A stretch of 20,098 nt of DNA, taken from an uncultured Mollicutes bacterium. Its GTDB lineage: Bacteria > Bacillota_I > Bacilli_A > Acholeplasmatales > Anaeroplasmataceae. The notes under the pieces were generated by a model. It was not told the origin of the DNA and did not search any database. It was given only the letters and a program-made list of their open reading frames with translations. Every line of letters starts with the position of its first letter. Position 1 is the first letter of the stretch. Shown one piece after another: positions 8,241-19,290 of the stretch. Location of the stretch: contig URFB01000003.1 in NCBI GenBank assembly GCA_900547045.1, positions 1 to 20,098 on the forward strand. Reading direction: 5' to 3'. The position numbers were made by a program, and so were the translations under genes.

Positions 8241-8254
8241 ATGGCAAGTGCTAA
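8228..8254 (-). promoter_or_regulatory. CIRCE operator (HrcA-binding site)
   Basis: On the minus strand TTAGCACTT is followed by nine bases and then CAGTGCCAA. The CIRCE consensus is TTAGCACTC-N9-GAGTGCTAA, so the half-sites match at 8 of 9 and 7 of 9 with the exact 9-base spacing. It overlaps the -35 region of the chaperonin promoter, the usual place for HrcA repression. Its upstream edge contains the TAG stop codon of cysK (8251-8253). Confidence 0.92.
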
Positions 8255-9141
8255 TTGTTTAAATATCGATAGCCATTGTCTGGTAAAATCACCACTATAT
8301 TTTTTCTTGATTTGTATCTCATCGCGCCCATAAGAGCCGCTCCTGAGGATGTACCACAAAAAAGGCCCTCCTCATCTAAAAGAATTTTTTCAGCCTTAAT
8401 TGCCTCATCATCTTCAACCTTAGCAATCTCATCAATTAAAAGCCGATCTAAAAGTGACGGATAAAAGCCCGCTCCAATTCCTTCAATTTTATGACCTCCG
8501 GCAACGCCATCACTGATAAAAGGAGATGAGGCTGGCTCTACTCCTATTATTTTAATATTAGGATTTTGATGCTTAAAGTATTTTGCAAGGCCCATAATTG
8601 TACCTGCACTACCAATTCCACAAACGATTGTATCCACTTTACCTTGAAGTTCTCTATCTATTTCTTTTGCGGTCATTTTAATATGAGCATCAATATTTGC
8701 TTGTTGATAAAATTGATTAAAATAAAGGTTATTTTTATCACTTGCAAGTTCTTTTGCTTTATTAATTGCCCCCTTCATTCCTTCCTCTTTAATTGTAAGA
8801 ATAAGCTTGGCTTGATATTTTCTTATGAGTTTTTTTCTATCATCTGACATATTTTCTGGCATTACAATAATAACATTATAGCCTAAAAGATGCCCAATTA
8901 AGGCCAAGGAAATACCGGTATTTCCACTTGTAGACTCAACAATTGTCATCCCGGGCCTTAGAAGATTCTTTTCCTCAAGATCTTTTATAATCATAAGTAC
9001 GGCCTTATCCTTAATAGAGCCTGTTAAATTAAAGCCCTCATATTTTGCATATAAATTTCCCTCAAAGCCATATTTTTCCATAATATGCTTAAGTAAAATT
9101 AAAGGTCCATTTCCTATAAGCTCGAGGCTTGAATTATACAT
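8251..9141 (-). CDS. cysK: Cysteine synthase (O-acetylserine sulfhydrylase)
   Basis: This 296-residue fold-type II PLP enzyme makes cysteine from O-acetylserine and sulfide in the cytoplasm. The PLP lysine is Lys44 in LTGSIKDK, the substrate-binding loop is TSGNTG at 71-76, the phosphate-cup loop is GIGSAGT near 175, and the C-terminus PDNGYRYL matches the family's PDSGERYL. It is slightly shorter than typical CysK (about 305-310). A GAGGTGAT site just upstream supports the start. A terminator lies between it and the tRNA thiolation gene, and I see no convincing promoter of its own, so expression may depend on read-through. CysM or a cystathionine-beta-synthase-like activity cannot be excluded by sequence alone. 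Next to a cysteine desulfurase, a role in feeding sulfur to tRNA thiolation is plausible. Confidence 0.92.
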   Translation of the reverse strand: MYNSSLELIGNGPLILLKHIMEKYGFEGNLYAKYEGFNLTGSIKDKAVLMIIKDLEEKNLLRPGMTIVESTSGNTGISLALIGHLLGYNVIIVMPENMSDDRKKLIRKYQAKLILTIKEEGMKGAINKAKELASDKNNLYFNQFYQQANIDAHIKMTAKEIDRELQGKVDTIVCGIGSAGTIMGLAKYFKHQNPNIKIIGVEPASSPFISDGVAGGHKIEGIGAGFYPSLLDRLLIDEIAKVEDDEAIKAEKILLDEEGLFCGTSSGAALMGAMRYKSRKNIVVILPDNGYRYLNN

Positions 9142-9172
9142 ATTATCACCTCTAAAGCATATGCAAGGGCAT

Positions 9173-9203
9173 AAAAAAAGCTTCCTTCGAAATGAAAGAA
9201 GCT
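9173..9203 (-). terminator. Terminator after the desulfurase-thiolase pair
   Basis: A 10-bp stem, AGCTTCTTTC pairing with GAAGGAAGCT with one G-U pair, has a 5-base loop and is followed by seven T on the minus strand. It starts five bases after the TtcA-like stop codon. Confidence 0.9.
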
Positions 9204-9208
9204 AAATA

Positions 9209-10057
9209 TTATTCAGCACTTGATTTGTCCTCATCGTATGTATCAAGATAGCTATGAATTTCCTTACCCTTTTTATAGGCAATAATTTTATCTAAATTAA
9301 CGTTTTGAGCTGATTTGAAAATATTCTTTTCAACCATTGGATTATAATCTAAAAGTTCATGAATAAGACGCTTAGTGTTAGCTCTTTGAGAGCCACCGCC
9401 ACCATTGTCACAAATAGCACAGTTTTCAGTGAAGCGACATGCACATTGAATAAATTGAAGGTTATTGTATTTTTTCCACCTTAAAATATCAGCCTCACGG
9501 ATTAAATACATTGGTCTAATAAGCTCCATTCCCTCATAATTAGCTGAATGTAGCTTTGGTAACATGGTTTGGAAGGAGCCAGCATTAAGCATGTTCATTA
9601 AAATCGTCTCAATTACATCATCATAGTGATGTCCAAGGGCGATTTTATTACAGCCTAGCTCCTTAGCAATACGGTATAGGGCACCACGACGCATTTTAGC
9701 ACATAGGTAGCATGGATTCTTTTCTTGGCTATTGGCAATTTCAAAAATGTCGGTATTTCTTACAACGGCAGGAACCTTTAAAAGCTCAAGATTATTCATA
9801 ATAACCTGACGATTAATTTCATTATAGCCTGGATCCATTACTAAATAGGTGACATCAAATTCAAAATCAGAATGACGATGAAGCTCCTGGAAAAGCTTAG
9901 CCATTAGCATTGAATCCTTTCCTCCTGAAATACATACACAAATATGATCATGAGGCTTAATTAATTCATATTCCTTACATGCCTTAACAAATTTAGCCCA
10001 AATGTTGGCACGATATGTTTTAATTATACTTCTTTCGATTTCTTGATATCTTTCCAT
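9209..10057 (-). CDS. ttcA: TtcA-family tRNA thiolation protein
   Basis: This 282-residue PP-loop ATPase has the signature SGGKDS at 44-49, where ATP activates the tRNA base. The TtcA-type cysteines Cys116 and Cys119 (NPCYLCAKMRRGALYR) are followed by LGHHYDDVIET, and a later cluster has Cys205, Cys207, Cys213 and Cys216. E. coli TtcA uses two cysteines of the first pair plus a third one to hold an iron-sulfur cluster and makes 2-thiocytidine at tRNA position 32. The extra cysteines here form CxC-x5-CxxC, which may bind metal. The ATG overlaps the desulfurase stop in TAATG and has a GGAGG site, so the two proteins are made together and the desulfurase is the likely sulfur donor. The exact tRNA target is not shown by sequence. 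Confidence 0.88.
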   Translation of the reverse strand: MERYQEIERSIIKTYRANIWAKFVKACKEYELIKPHDHICVCISGGKDSMLMAKLFQELHRHSDFEFDVTYLVMDPGYNEINRQVIMNNLELLKVPAVVRNTDIFEIANSQEKNPCYLCAKMRRGALYRIAKELGCNKIALGHHYDDVIETILMNMLNAGSFQTMLPKLHSANYEGMELIRPMYLIREADILRWKKYNNLQFIQCACRFTENCAICDNGGGGSQRANTKRLIHELLDYNPMVEKNIFKSAQNVNLDKIIAYKKGKEIHSYLDTYDEDKSSAE

Positions 10058-11166
10058 TAGATTTCCTCCAGTACCTTAAAAAGCTCTCTTATTTCATCGT
10101 CAGTTGTATTTTCACTAATTGAAACACGGAATGATTCTAAAGCTCTTTTTTTGTCATGATAAACACTCATTACAATCTTTGAGGGAGTGTTTTTAATTGA
10201 GCAAGCTGATTTTTGCGATACATAAATATTATGCTCTGATAAATATGACACAACATCACTTGCTTTATGATTTTCAATTCCGATATTAAAAATAAATAAA
10301 TTTTCAAATGAATTAATTTGAATATTCTTATTTAAGCTGGCAAGCTTTAAGAATAGCTCACTTAGCCTTTTAAGCTTTAAAACAGAATCAGCTCTTCCAC
10401 ATGTCATAATTTCACAAGCCTTAGCGGTTGAGGAAATTAAACCAACGGGAATAGAACCACTTCGATATACTGTTAATGATGACCCACCATTAATAAGGGG
10501 CATAATTACGATGCTTTTCTTCTTTAATAATACACCGGTACCTGTTAAGCCGCCAAATTTATGAGGTGTAAAGCTTACAAGCTCTAAATTTTCAAAACTA
10601 ATTTCATATTTAGCAATCGCCTGCGTAACATCACATAGATAATGTGCATGTGGATATTTTTTTACCTCAAGGGCAATTTCATTATATTTTTGTAGACTAC
10701 CAAGCTCGCTATCAAGCGCTGTAGCTACAACTAAAATTACATTAGAATCTAATTTAGCCTTAAGATCATCTATAGAAATTAGGCCATTAGACTCTGTTTT
10801 AATAAAATCAATCTGATAGCCCTTATCTTTTAAAGTCGATAGACAGCCATTAATTGAATTATGCTCAATCTCAGAAACTAGGATTTTATTTCCAAAAGCA
10901 CTATAGGCATCCACAATACCCTTAATTGCCATATTGTTAGATTCGGTAGCTGATGATGTATGAATAATTTCCATATCCTGTGGAAGATTAAGGCATTTTC
11001 TAATGACTTCATTTCTTTGCTCTACATATTGATGCGCTAAAATGCCAGCCTTATGAGATGAATTAGCATTACCATAAAATTTAAGCTCGCTTGCACATAG
11101 CTCATCTAAAACCTCTTTTTTTACGGGATAATTAGCACAATAGTCTAAATAAATTGGATTAGTCAT
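10057..11166 (-). CDS. Cysteine desulfurase (NifS/IscS-like)
   Basis: This 369-residue class V aminotransferase-fold PLP enzyme releases sulfur from cysteine as a persulfide. Visible landmarks are SSATESNN (71-78), EHNS (101-104), DVTQ (179-182), the PLP lysine Lys203 in FTPHKFGG, RSGS (235-238), and the persulfide cysteine Cys322 in SACSIK. The frame is open 18 codons further upstream, but that would place the start at the -35 box. The ATG at 11164-11166 has AGGTGG upstream and lies about 25 bases after the -10 box, so it is chosen. It overlaps the TtcA-like gene by one base. No IscU or SufU scaffold is beside it, so a dedicated role in tRNA thiolation fits better than general Fe-S assembly (inference). 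Confidence 0.93.
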   Translation of the reverse strand: MTNPIYLDYCANYPVKKEVLDELCASELKFYGNANSSHKAGILAHQYVEQRNEVIRKCLNLPQDMEIIHTSSATESNNMAIKGIVDAYSAFGNKILVSEIEHNSINGCLSTLKDKGYQIDFIKTESNGLISIDDLKAKLDSNVILVVATALDSELGSLQKYNEIALEVKKYPHAHYLCDVTQAIAKYEISFENLELVSFTPHKFGGLTGTGVLLKKKSIVIMPLINGGSSLTVYRSGSIPVGLISSTAKACEIMTCGRADSVLKLKRLSELFLKLASLNKNIQINSFENLFIFNIGIENHKASDVVSYLSEHNIYVSQKSACSIKNTPSKIVMSVYHDKKRALESFRVSISENTTDDEIRELFKVLEEI

Positions 11167-11191
11167 ATTTTCACCACCTAAAAACATATGC

Positions 11192-11220
11192 ATTATATCA
11201 TTTAATCTAATACGATTCAA
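11192..11220 (-). promoter_or_regulatory. Promoter of the desulfurase-thiolase operon
   Basis: TTGAAT (11215-11220), 17-bp spacer and perfect TATAAT (11192-11197) on the minus strand. It begins right after the rRNA operon terminator. The predicted transcription start lies about 20 bases before the chosen ATG. Confidence 0.88.
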
Positions 11221-11230
11221 TTGAAATGAT

Positions 11231-11253
11231 AAAAAAAGGATTCCGAAGAATCC
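11231..11253 (-). terminator. Terminator of the rRNA-tRNA operon
   Basis: On the minus strand GGATTC, a TTCG tetraloop and GAATCC form a perfect 6-bp stem, followed by seven T. It is about 40 bases after the tRNA 3' end. Confidence 0.92.
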
Positions 11254-11293
11254 AAATTAAAGGGGCGTGACACCACATTTTTGCAAAAAAAAA

Positions 11294-11370
11294 TGGCGCC
11301 CGCACTAGGACTTGAACCTAGGACCCCTTGATTAACAGTCAAGTGCTCTAACCAACTGAGCTATGAGGGC
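11294..11370 (-). tRNA. tRNA-Asn (GUU), CCA encoded
   Basis: The cloverleaf folds with D arm (GCTC/GAGC), anticodon stem CTTGA/TCAAG, loop CTGTTAA with anticodon GTT (11334-11336), T arm CTAGG/CCTAG with TTCAAGT loop, discriminator G and encoded CCA (11294-11296). The acceptor stem GCCCTCA/TGCGGGC has one mismatch, U5 against C68; the other six pairs are good. It is the last gene of the rRNA operon, about 25 bases after 5S. Confidence 0.95.
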
Positions 11371-11395
11371 GTGTATAAAATAAAAAAAGAGATAG

Positions 11396-11507
11396 CTTGG
11401 CAGCTTCCTACTCTCGCACAACTAAATGTACTACCATCGGCGTTATAGTGCTTAACTGCTGTGTTCGGTATGGGAACAGGTGTATCCACTATGCCATCAC
11501 CACCAAA
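11396..11507 (-). rRNA. rrf: 5S ribosomal RNA
   Basis: The minus strand reads GGTGGTGATGGCATAGTGG and continues with ACACCTGTTCCCATACCGAACAC, the conserved 5S core, and ends with GTAGGAAGCTGCCAAG. The terminal GG/CC segments can pair. Length is about 112 bases, and the ends are approximate by a few bases. Confidence 0.95.
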
Positions 11508-11523
11508 CTAAATCTTTCAAAAC

Positions 11524-11548
11524 TAGATAAAATCATCAAAAGAACTTA

Positions 11549-11555
<7 letters not shown>
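11524..11555 (-). other. 3' half of the 23S processing stem
   Basis: This segment is complementary to 14380-14416 across the 23S gene. The two sides share CTTAGGTTAAG with its complement, plus ATCAAAAGAA and TAGATAAAAT pairings. It is the expected RNase III/Mini-III maturation stem. Confidence 0.8.
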
Positions 11556-14386
<2,831 letters not shown>

Positions 14387-14525
14387 TAAGTTTTTTTCTT
14401 TTGATTAATTTTATCTACTTTTCAAAGATCTCTTTTTTCCTGAGAAACTTTTAGTCTCTCAAAACTGAACATGACTTTTAATATGCTTCGCTTACAACTT
14501 TTTTTATATTTTTGTTTTCTCCTTA
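14387..14525 (-). other. 16S-23S internal transcribed spacer
   Basis: The spacer is about 139 bases and contains no tRNA. It holds the 5' half of the 23S processing stem (14380-14416), a boxA-like ATCTTTGAAAAG (14418-14428), and the 3' half of the 16S stem (AAAACTGAAC at 14461-14470 on the plus strand), which pairs with 16128-16137 in the leader. Confidence 0.85.
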
Positions 14526-16026
<1,501 letters not shown>

Positions 16027-16281
16027 TTTTTATTTTATGAAAACTTCTTAGTTTCCTTTTTGCTCTGATGTATTTTTTTCAGAATTGTTGTTGTAATTAA
16101 TTCGCTTGGCTTATTAATTGTCATTTTGTTCAGTTTTCAAAGACCACTGCACTTTAACTTTTCCTAAGTTATCGCGCTTCCTTAGTATATCACATTTAAT
16201 GATATATTGTCAACTACTTTTTTAAGTTTTTTAGTTAAACTTTTGTAGCTCATTACTAACTCATCGCTAGCAACGTTTTTT
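16027..16281 (-). other. rRNA operon leader
   Basis: There is no coding gene here. The leader runs from P1 past P2 to 16S. It has a boxA-like GTCTTTGAAAAC (16133-16144), expected to recruit the Nus antitermination factors, overlapping the 5' half of the 16S processing stem (GTTCAGTTTT, 16128-16137 on the plus strand, with flanking TGAC and AGAC pairs). Confidence 0.78.
16184..16213 (-). promoter_or_regulatory. rRNA promoter P2
   Basis: TTGACA (16208-16213), an 18-bp spacer and TATACT (16184-16189) on the minus strand. It lies about 100 bases downstream of P1. Confidence 0.87.
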
Positions 16282-16310
16282 ATTATACTCCTTTCTTTTT
16301 TTATTGTCAA
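16282..16310 (-). promoter_or_regulatory. rRNA promoter P1 with A/T-rich UP region
   Basis: Perfect TTGACA (16305-16310), exact 17-bp spacer and perfect TATAAT (16282-16287). Upstream (16311-16345) is an A/T-rich stretch with A-tracts that resembles an UP element. Tandem P1/P2 promoters are usual for rRNA operons. Confidence 0.93.
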
Positions 16311-16381
16311 CCATCGTTTTACATATTTCGATTTTTTTCTTTAAAATTGAAAAATGGCCTATTTCTAGACCATTTTTCTTA
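16294..16381 (-). repeat. Copy 2 of the rRNA terminator/UP/promoter module
   Basis: It matches positions 1-88 at 85 of 88 bases. It spans the P1 -35 box, the UP-like stretch, the terminator hairpin and exactly the stop codon (TAA) of the upstream deaminase gene; identity stops there. Confidence 0.9.
16337..16378 (-). terminator. Terminator of the threonine operon
   Basis: A 13-bp stem (16349-16361 with 16366-16378, one G-U pair) with a GAAA tetraloop is followed by TTTTTC and a further U-rich tail on the minus strand. The stem begins on the base right after the deaminase stop codon. It insulates rRNA P1 from read-through. Confidence 0.88.
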
Positions 16382-16834
16382 GTAATTTACCTTATCATTA
16401 ATTGCTTTATATTCAGAATATAGCTTTAAGCATTCATCACGGTCAAGCTCAACCATAAACTGCTTTTTCTCTTCTTCTGTCATTGAATAGAATTTATTGT
16501 CCCTAAATCCAATATCCTCTGTATCAATTACATTACAGCCATAATAAACCTTGCTAATGTTAGCCCATAAAATAGCCCCATAACACATAGGACAAGGCTC
16601 TCCTGTTGTATAAAGCTCACAGCCTGATAAATCAAAGCTATGTAAATTAGCAGATGCATTTCTAATTGCCTGCATCTCACCATGGCAGGTTGGGTCATTA
16701 TTTAATACTACCTGATTATGACCTCTTCCGACAACCTTACCATCCTTAACTATCACCGTTCCAAAAGGACCCCCTTCACCACTCGTAATTCCATGTCTTG
16801 CTTCTTCAATCGCTAGAAACATAAATTTATTCAT
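16379..16834 (-). CDS. guaD: Nucleoside/guanine deaminase-like protein
   Basis: This 151-residue zinc deaminase belongs to the cytidine/deoxycytidylate deaminase family. The zinc ligands and catalytic Glu are His51 and Glu53 in CHGEMQAIR and Cys81 and Cys84 in PCPMC. The layout, length and C-terminal Asn/Lys-x-x-Tyr ending resemble B. subtilis guanine deaminase GuaD (H53, E55, C83, C86), which converts guanine to xanthine. The tRNA adenosine deaminase TadA is the main alternative, but HGE in place of HAE and the C-terminal tail argue against it. The ATG at 16832-16834 has AAAGG about nine bases upstream and is preferred. The in-frame ATG three codons earlier has the site too close. It is the last gene of the threonine operon, 34 bases after pheB; why it is there is unclear. 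Confidence 0.82.
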   Translation of the reverse strand: MNKFMFLAIEEARHGITSGEGGPFGTVIVKDGKVVGRGHNQVVLNNDPTCHGEMQAIRNASANLHSFDLSGCELYTTGEPCPMCYGAILWANISKVYYGCNVIDTEDIGFRDNKFYSMTEEEKKQFMVELDRDECLKLYSEYKAINDKVNY

Positions 16835-16868
16835 AGTAATCATCCTTTCTTCATATATTATTATTTTA

Positions 16869-17300
16869 TCATTCTATTGCTAAAATATCTATAGTTTTTA
16901 TTTCTTTTATTGCCTTAATTTCACTAATAAGCTCAGGTAAGCTTATATTTATCTTATCAATTTCAATCATAATACTAATATAAGCGATATTTTGAATTGG
17001 AAGGTCCTGATTGATTGTTAATACATTAGCCTCATGCTGAGCTATAATATTAAGCACATTTGATAAAATACCCTTAAAGTTTAAAGCCTTTAGCATTATT
17101 TTAGCCTTTCTTCCAAGGCTATTTAAGGATGTATAAATATCGTTAGAATATTTGTAGAAGGTACTACGGCTAATATTTACCGCCTTACAGGCATCCGATA
17201 CTGACATTCCTTCGCTATTAATTAAATCCTTAGCCTTTAAAACCTCATTATAGCACTGAGGTAGCTTGTCCTTTTTTATAATTACATAATCAGAATCCAT
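16869..17300 (-). CDS. pheB: PheB-like ACT-domain protein (UPF0735 family)
   Basis: This 143-residue cytoplasmic protein aligns by eye to B. subtilis PheB/UPF0735 over its whole length. It begins YVIIKKDKLPQ, then has a helix-turn-helix-like segment (about 30-52, SVSDACKAVNISRSTFYKY), then an ACT domain (about 68-143) with NVLNIIAQHEANVLTINQDLPIQ. ACT domains bind amino acids and regulate metabolic enzymes. The ATG follows a GAGGA site and lies three bases after the hom stop, so it is cotranslated with homoserine dehydrogenase. The stop is TGA followed at once by TAA, the only TGA stop in the window. A regulatory role in threonine or aromatic amino-acid synthesis is likely, but the ligand is unknown. 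Confidence 0.9.
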   Translation of the reverse strand: MDSDYVIIKKDKLPQCYNEVLKAKDLINSEGMSVSDACKAVNISRSTFYKYSNDIYTSLNSLGRKAKIMLKALNFKGILSNVLNIIAQHEANVLTINQDLPIQNIAYISIMIEIDKINISLPELISEIKAIKEIKTIDILAIE

Positions 17301-17303
17301 AGG

Positions 17304-18455
17304 CTAGTCCTCAATTTTAGCATAAAACATTGCATTCTTTGTGATTTGCTCAAGCTGTCTTGCGGAAATCTTCTTCGTATAAACAAACATACCATCCTTA
17401 TAATCAACGATATCCTCAGGAATCTCCTCTTCCGTTTGAACTAAATAGCGATCAAAGAACAAATCATTAAAGCATACATTAAGCTCTCCATTATTAGGAA
17501 AATCAATATATCCTCTATCCTCAAGAATCATTGTAAGATCAGATACAATTGCATTTCCTGTAGGCATCTTACCAGCACCCTTACCAATAAACTCTAGACG
17601 TCCTGTGTTGGCTCCATCAATTTCGATAATATTTAATTCCTTTGATACCATCGCAAAGAAGGAAGCCTTTCTTACAATTGTTGGTTCGACACGAATTGAA
17701 ACCATATTGTCCTTTTTATAGGCCTCAGCTAAATATTTTAAAACATAATTTTTATTATTAACATAAATAATAAACTGATCATTAGCCTTAGATATAGGAT
17801 AGGTATAGGCATGATTAATTGAAATATTGCCCTTAAAGCACATTGTCGAAAGCACAACAATTTTTCTTACCGGGTCATATCCATAAATATCATCTGTTGG
17901 GTCAGCCTCAAGATAGCCTAAGCGAGAAGCCTCGTTGAAGGCCTTTTCATATAAATAGCCCTGCTCCTGAATTAGACTTAATAAAAAGTTAGTTGATCCA
18001 TTAATAATTCCTTTAATGTGATTAATTTCATTTGTTTTAGCATTATTCACAATGCTAGCAACAATTGGCACTCCACCACCAACAGCGGCCTCAAATAAAA
18101 GGTAAACGTCATTTTCATGAGCTAGCTTTAAAAGCTCATTTAAATGAACCGATAATACCTCCTTATTAGCCGTAATAACATGCTTCTTATTTACTAAAGC
18201 CTTCTTTATAAGCTCATAGGCCATAGTTCCTCCACCAATAGCCTCAATTATAATATTAATTTCCTTATCATTAATAATATCATCACTATTTGTAGTTAAA
18301 AGCTCCTGTGGATAATCCTTATATTTATCTATACTTCTTACTAAAATTTTCTTTATTTTAGCTTTAGAATTAAAATAATCATTTTGCTTAACAATATCAT
18401 AAACGCCACTACCCACATGACCAAGTCCAAGTAATCCTATATAATTAGCACTCAT
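17304..18455 (-). CDS. hom: Homoserine dehydrogenase
   Basis: This 383-residue enzyme reduces aspartate semialdehyde to homoserine with NAD(P)H. It has the Rossmann motif GLLGLGHVGSG (7-17), TANKEVLS (95-102), the catalytic-core segment FEAAVGGGVPI (121-131), GIINGSTNF (149-157) and ADPTDDIYGYDPVRKIVVLS (184-203), where Lys199 fits the catalytic lysine. The dehydrogenase core ends near residue 315. Typical Gram-positive Hom proteins are about 430 residues with an ACT domain. Here only about 65 residues remain, containing RYLVQTEEEIPEDI and a short helical end, so the ACT part is degenerate or missing. The chosen ATG follows GGGGTG by seven bases; a TTG one codon earlier is also open. It overlaps the thrB end by 11 bases and is followed by the separate ACT protein PheB. 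Confidence 0.95.
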   Translation of the reverse strand: MSANYIGLLGLGHVGSGVYDIVKQNDYFNSKAKIKKILVRSIDKYKDYPQELLTTNSDDIINDKEINIIIEAIGGGTMAYELIKKALVNKKHVITANKEVLSVHLNELLKLAHENDVYLLFEAAVGGGVPIVASIVNNAKTNEINHIKGIINGSTNFLLSLIQEQGYLYEKAFNEASRLGYLEADPTDDIYGYDPVRKIVVLSTMCFKGNISINHAYTYPISKANDQFIIYVNNKNYVLKYLAEAYKKDNMVSIRVEPTIVRKASFFAMVSKELNIIEIDGANTGRLEFIGKGAGKMPTGNAIVSDLTMILEDRGYIDFPNNGELNVCFNDLFFDRYLVQTEEEIPEDIVDYKDGMFVYTKKISARQLEQITKNAMFYAKIED

Positions 18456-19290
18456 CAATTTTCACCCCATCATTATCAACTAATACCTTTGTTATTTTAA
18501 AACCATATATTTCCTCAAGCTCAATATCCTTATCAGAAATTACAAGCAAGGAAGAGCCAGCACCACTTATCGCAACCGCACAATCTTTAAAATATGCCTT
18601 AACATCTAAGCTATGCTCAATTAGCTTATACCTGTAGGGCTCATGAATTTTATCATCAAAAATAGCCCTGATAAGCTTTATGTCACCTTCTATAAAGGCG
18701 GCTGGTAAATTAACAATATGTGATAAATTAGAAACGACATCACTTCTACTATACATATTTGGTAAAACACTACGGCTAAGCTCCGTTTTTAGCTCAAAGG
18801 GAGGAATTAAGCTATAGATTTTTAATTTATTTGAAGGAATATATTTTTTAAAATAATATTCACTATCAAGCTTGAATGCTGCACATAGTCCTCCCACTAG
18901 TGCAGGTAAAACATTATCTGGATGTCCTTCAATTTTAGCGCATAGGTCTAAAAGCTCAAAAGGCTTAAGTGAAGAACCAGAAATTAAATTAGCCCCCATT
19001 ACTCCCGCAACAATACAGGAAGCTGATGAGCCAAGCCCTCTTGATGAAGGAATTTCGATTTTAAGTGGATTAATTTTAACCGGAATATAATTAAGCTTAT
19101 AATATTCAAAAAAGCGTTTATAGCTTTCAAGAACTAAATTATTGACTCTAAATTCGCTTGCAAAGGCACTAACATCATCCTTATTATTTTCTTCAAAGCT
19201 AAATTCATTATAAATATTTAATGCTAGTCCTAAAGTATCAAAACCAACTGATAAATTAGCACTTGTTGCTGGAACCTTAATTTTTAGCAT
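18445..19290 (-). CDS. thrB: Homoserine kinase
   Basis: This 281-residue GHMP-family kinase phosphorylates homoserine with ATP, giving the substrate of threonine synthase. The N-terminus VPATSANLSVGFDTLGLALN (6-25) is the family start. The GHMP ATP-binding loop is PSSRGLGSSAS (81-91), EGHPDNV follows at 121-127, and the C-terminal glycine motif is ISGAGSSLLV. An AAGGTG site supports the ATG. It overlaps thrC by 14 bases and hom by 11 bases, so the three are one translational unit. One small oddity is NLSVGFD in place of the usual NLGPGFD. Confidence 0.96.
   Translation of the reverse strand: MLKIKVPATSANLSVGFDTLGLALNIYNEFSFEENNKDDVSAFASEFRVNNLVLESYKRFFEYYKLNYIPVKINPLKIEIPSSRGLGSSASCIVAGVMGANLISGSSLKPFELLDLCAKIEGHPDNVLPALVGGLCAAFKLDSEYYFKKYIPSNKLKIYSLIPPFELKTELSRSVLPNMYSRSDVVSNLSHIVNLPAAFIEGDIKLIRAIFDDKIHEPYRYKLIEHSLDVKAYFKDCAVAISGAGSSLLVISDKDIELEEIYGFKITKVLVDNDGVKIDEC

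Noticed and set aside
8566..8847. A 93-codon plus-strand frame opposite cysK
   Set aside because: It is an antisense shadow of a well-supported gene, cysteine-rich by chance and without a ribosome site.
9142..9172. A dedicated promoter for cysK
   Set aside because: No -35/-10 pair at 16-18 bp spacing fits in the short gap after the terminator; a TTGCAT is present but the matching -10 would overlap the start codon.
16379..16834. tRNA adenosine deaminase TadA
   Set aside because: The zinc-site and tail layout fit guanine deaminase better; TadA normally has HAE and a basic C-terminus. Kept only as an alternative.
16869..16871. Possible UGA recoding to tryptophan as in Mycoplasma
   Set aside because: The Trp codons checked (gltB, alcohol dehydrogenase) are TGG, and this TGA ends PheB where the family ends, followed directly by TAA.
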